64,000 bases of DNA from Durusdinium trenchii (taxonomy: Eukaryota; Sar; Dinophyceae; Suessiales; Symbiodiniaceae): contig CAXAMN010005324.1 of assembly GCA_963970005.1 (NCBI GenBank), positions 124,001 through 188,000 of the forward strand. The letters are read 5' to 3'. The translations under genes and the position numbers were made by a program. Below, piece by piece: positions 63,160-64,000 of the stretch. Numbering within the stretch: the stretch's first letter is position 1; each line of letters begins with the position of its first letter. The notes under the pieces were generated by a model, which searched no databases, had not been told where the DNA came from, and was given only the letters and a program-made list of their open reading frames with translations.

Positions 63160-64000
63160 CTGTTCATTCTCGAATTCCTGGTGTCACCCACAGCCACATC
63201 TGGACCTTCGATGTGCAAGAGAAATGCCACGGAATCGTGGACTGGACGGCTCCCCTATGCTTCCGAAGGAACATGGTCCTTTTGTTCAGGTTCATCTTCC
63301 GCTTCCATGCCTGGAGAGTAAATAAGTGGTATGGGGTGTTGACAAACCAAGGACTCAATTCCCAGATCATCCCAGATCCCATTTCGTGACCCACACGAGG
63401 ACAGCGGGTGGACGCGGTGGACGCGCGTATATCAAACACCATGCGTGGCACCGGTGGACAAACATATCAAACACCGGTATACACAGGCTAAAGGTTTACA
63501 ATGTATACACACAATCAACACATCCTGAAACAACAAAAAACTCACCTCACATCCATCTATGAGCCATGGACCTAGTTTCTACAGGTTTCTACCGCGGCAA
63601 TGCTTTTGGGAATCTAGTATACCAACGCAAAGTTAGGACATCATAGGACCTAAGCACCTGGATCCACTGGATACTGCAACCTCAGCAGGTGGGGGTCTCT
63701 TCAATATCTACTCGGATCAAAGAGCGATGTTCAAACAATGTGTTCAATAGGTTTGAGCACTCCCAGGATTGGTACATCATAAGCTCCGTCATTCAAGGGA
63801 ACTAATATGATCTTCAACAGGTATGATATCAGGAACCCTCATGACATTTAAGAAGCATCACATACAAGTTACAAGACCACCATCATGGGGGCAGCCTCAA
63901 GCAACTTCGCCTACCCCATTCTCAACCCGTTTCATCGCCCAGTCGGCCCTTTCCCCCCCGCCCGTGTCTGCGAGTAGATGGCACGCTTCTGGCAGTGCGT
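63160..64000. other. No gene seen at window end
   Basis: Only short frames on both strands, without splice context. The last bases include TAGATGGCACGC, matching the TAGATGGC words of 44.8-45.45 kb. Confidence 0.45.

Noticed and set aside
1-64000. Relics of the dinoflagellate spliced leader, which would show retro-inserted genes
   Set aside because: I looked for TTTTGGCTCAAG-like sequence upstream of the gene blocks and saw no convincing match. A computed search would be more sensitive.

Overview
The window looks like nuclear DNA of a dinoflagellate, most like Symbiodiniaceae. It has about 50 % G+C with many short (TA)n tracts, genes broken into many small exons, 3' splice sites of the form AG|G, and several possible GC or GA 5' splice sites. 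Its protein families are ones I associate from memory with massive copy number in these algae: BspA-type leucine-rich repeats behind a ubiquitin-like domain, a methyltransferase-fold-like module, and a transposase-like module. It is a draft assembly with two 10-N gaps (33428-33437 and 48795-48804). I worked by eye, so exon edges are approximate and family assignments rest on motifs and memory.

Layout. 0.8-6.2 kb, minus strand: a many-exon gene ending at 769, with a methyltransferase-like module near its end. 6.2-9.8 kb: non-coding divergent spacer. 9.8-22.6 kb, plus strand: a long co-oriented block. It starts with a second, longer relative of the first gene (acidic repeat, Lys/Glu-rich, methyltransferase-like). 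It continues with a Trp/Tyr-rich and Lys/Asp-rich gene that stops at 19501, and ends with a transposase-like reading unit reaching 22635. 23.55-27.66 kb, minus strand: a many-exon gene of unknown function. 28.2-30.2 kb: an AT-rich island that begins with a roughly 456-bp palindrome. 30.4-30.85 kb, minus strand: a basic, Pro/Ala-rich open frame. 33.4-34.9 kb: a gapped tandem duplication. 35-41.5 kb: mostly repeats and small inverted-repeat elements. 41.5-43.1 kb: a modular satellite. 43.2-44.0 kb, minus strand: a protein with three zinc-ribbon-like units. 47.39-50.14 kb, minus strand: a ubiquitin-like plus leucine-rich repeat gene that I could splice in three exons. 50.4-64 kb: mainly repeats with isolated exon-like frames.

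The most interesting block is 9.8-22.6 kb together with its inverted relative at 0.8-6.2 kb. A fold resembling cytosine-C5 methyltransferases (FAG, GPPCSS and EQP motifs) lies next to a transposase-like unit. This may be an amplified or formerly mobile dinoflagellate gene system that carries a DNA-modification-like enzyme. No tRNA, rRNA, CRISPR array or spliced-leader relic was recognised.
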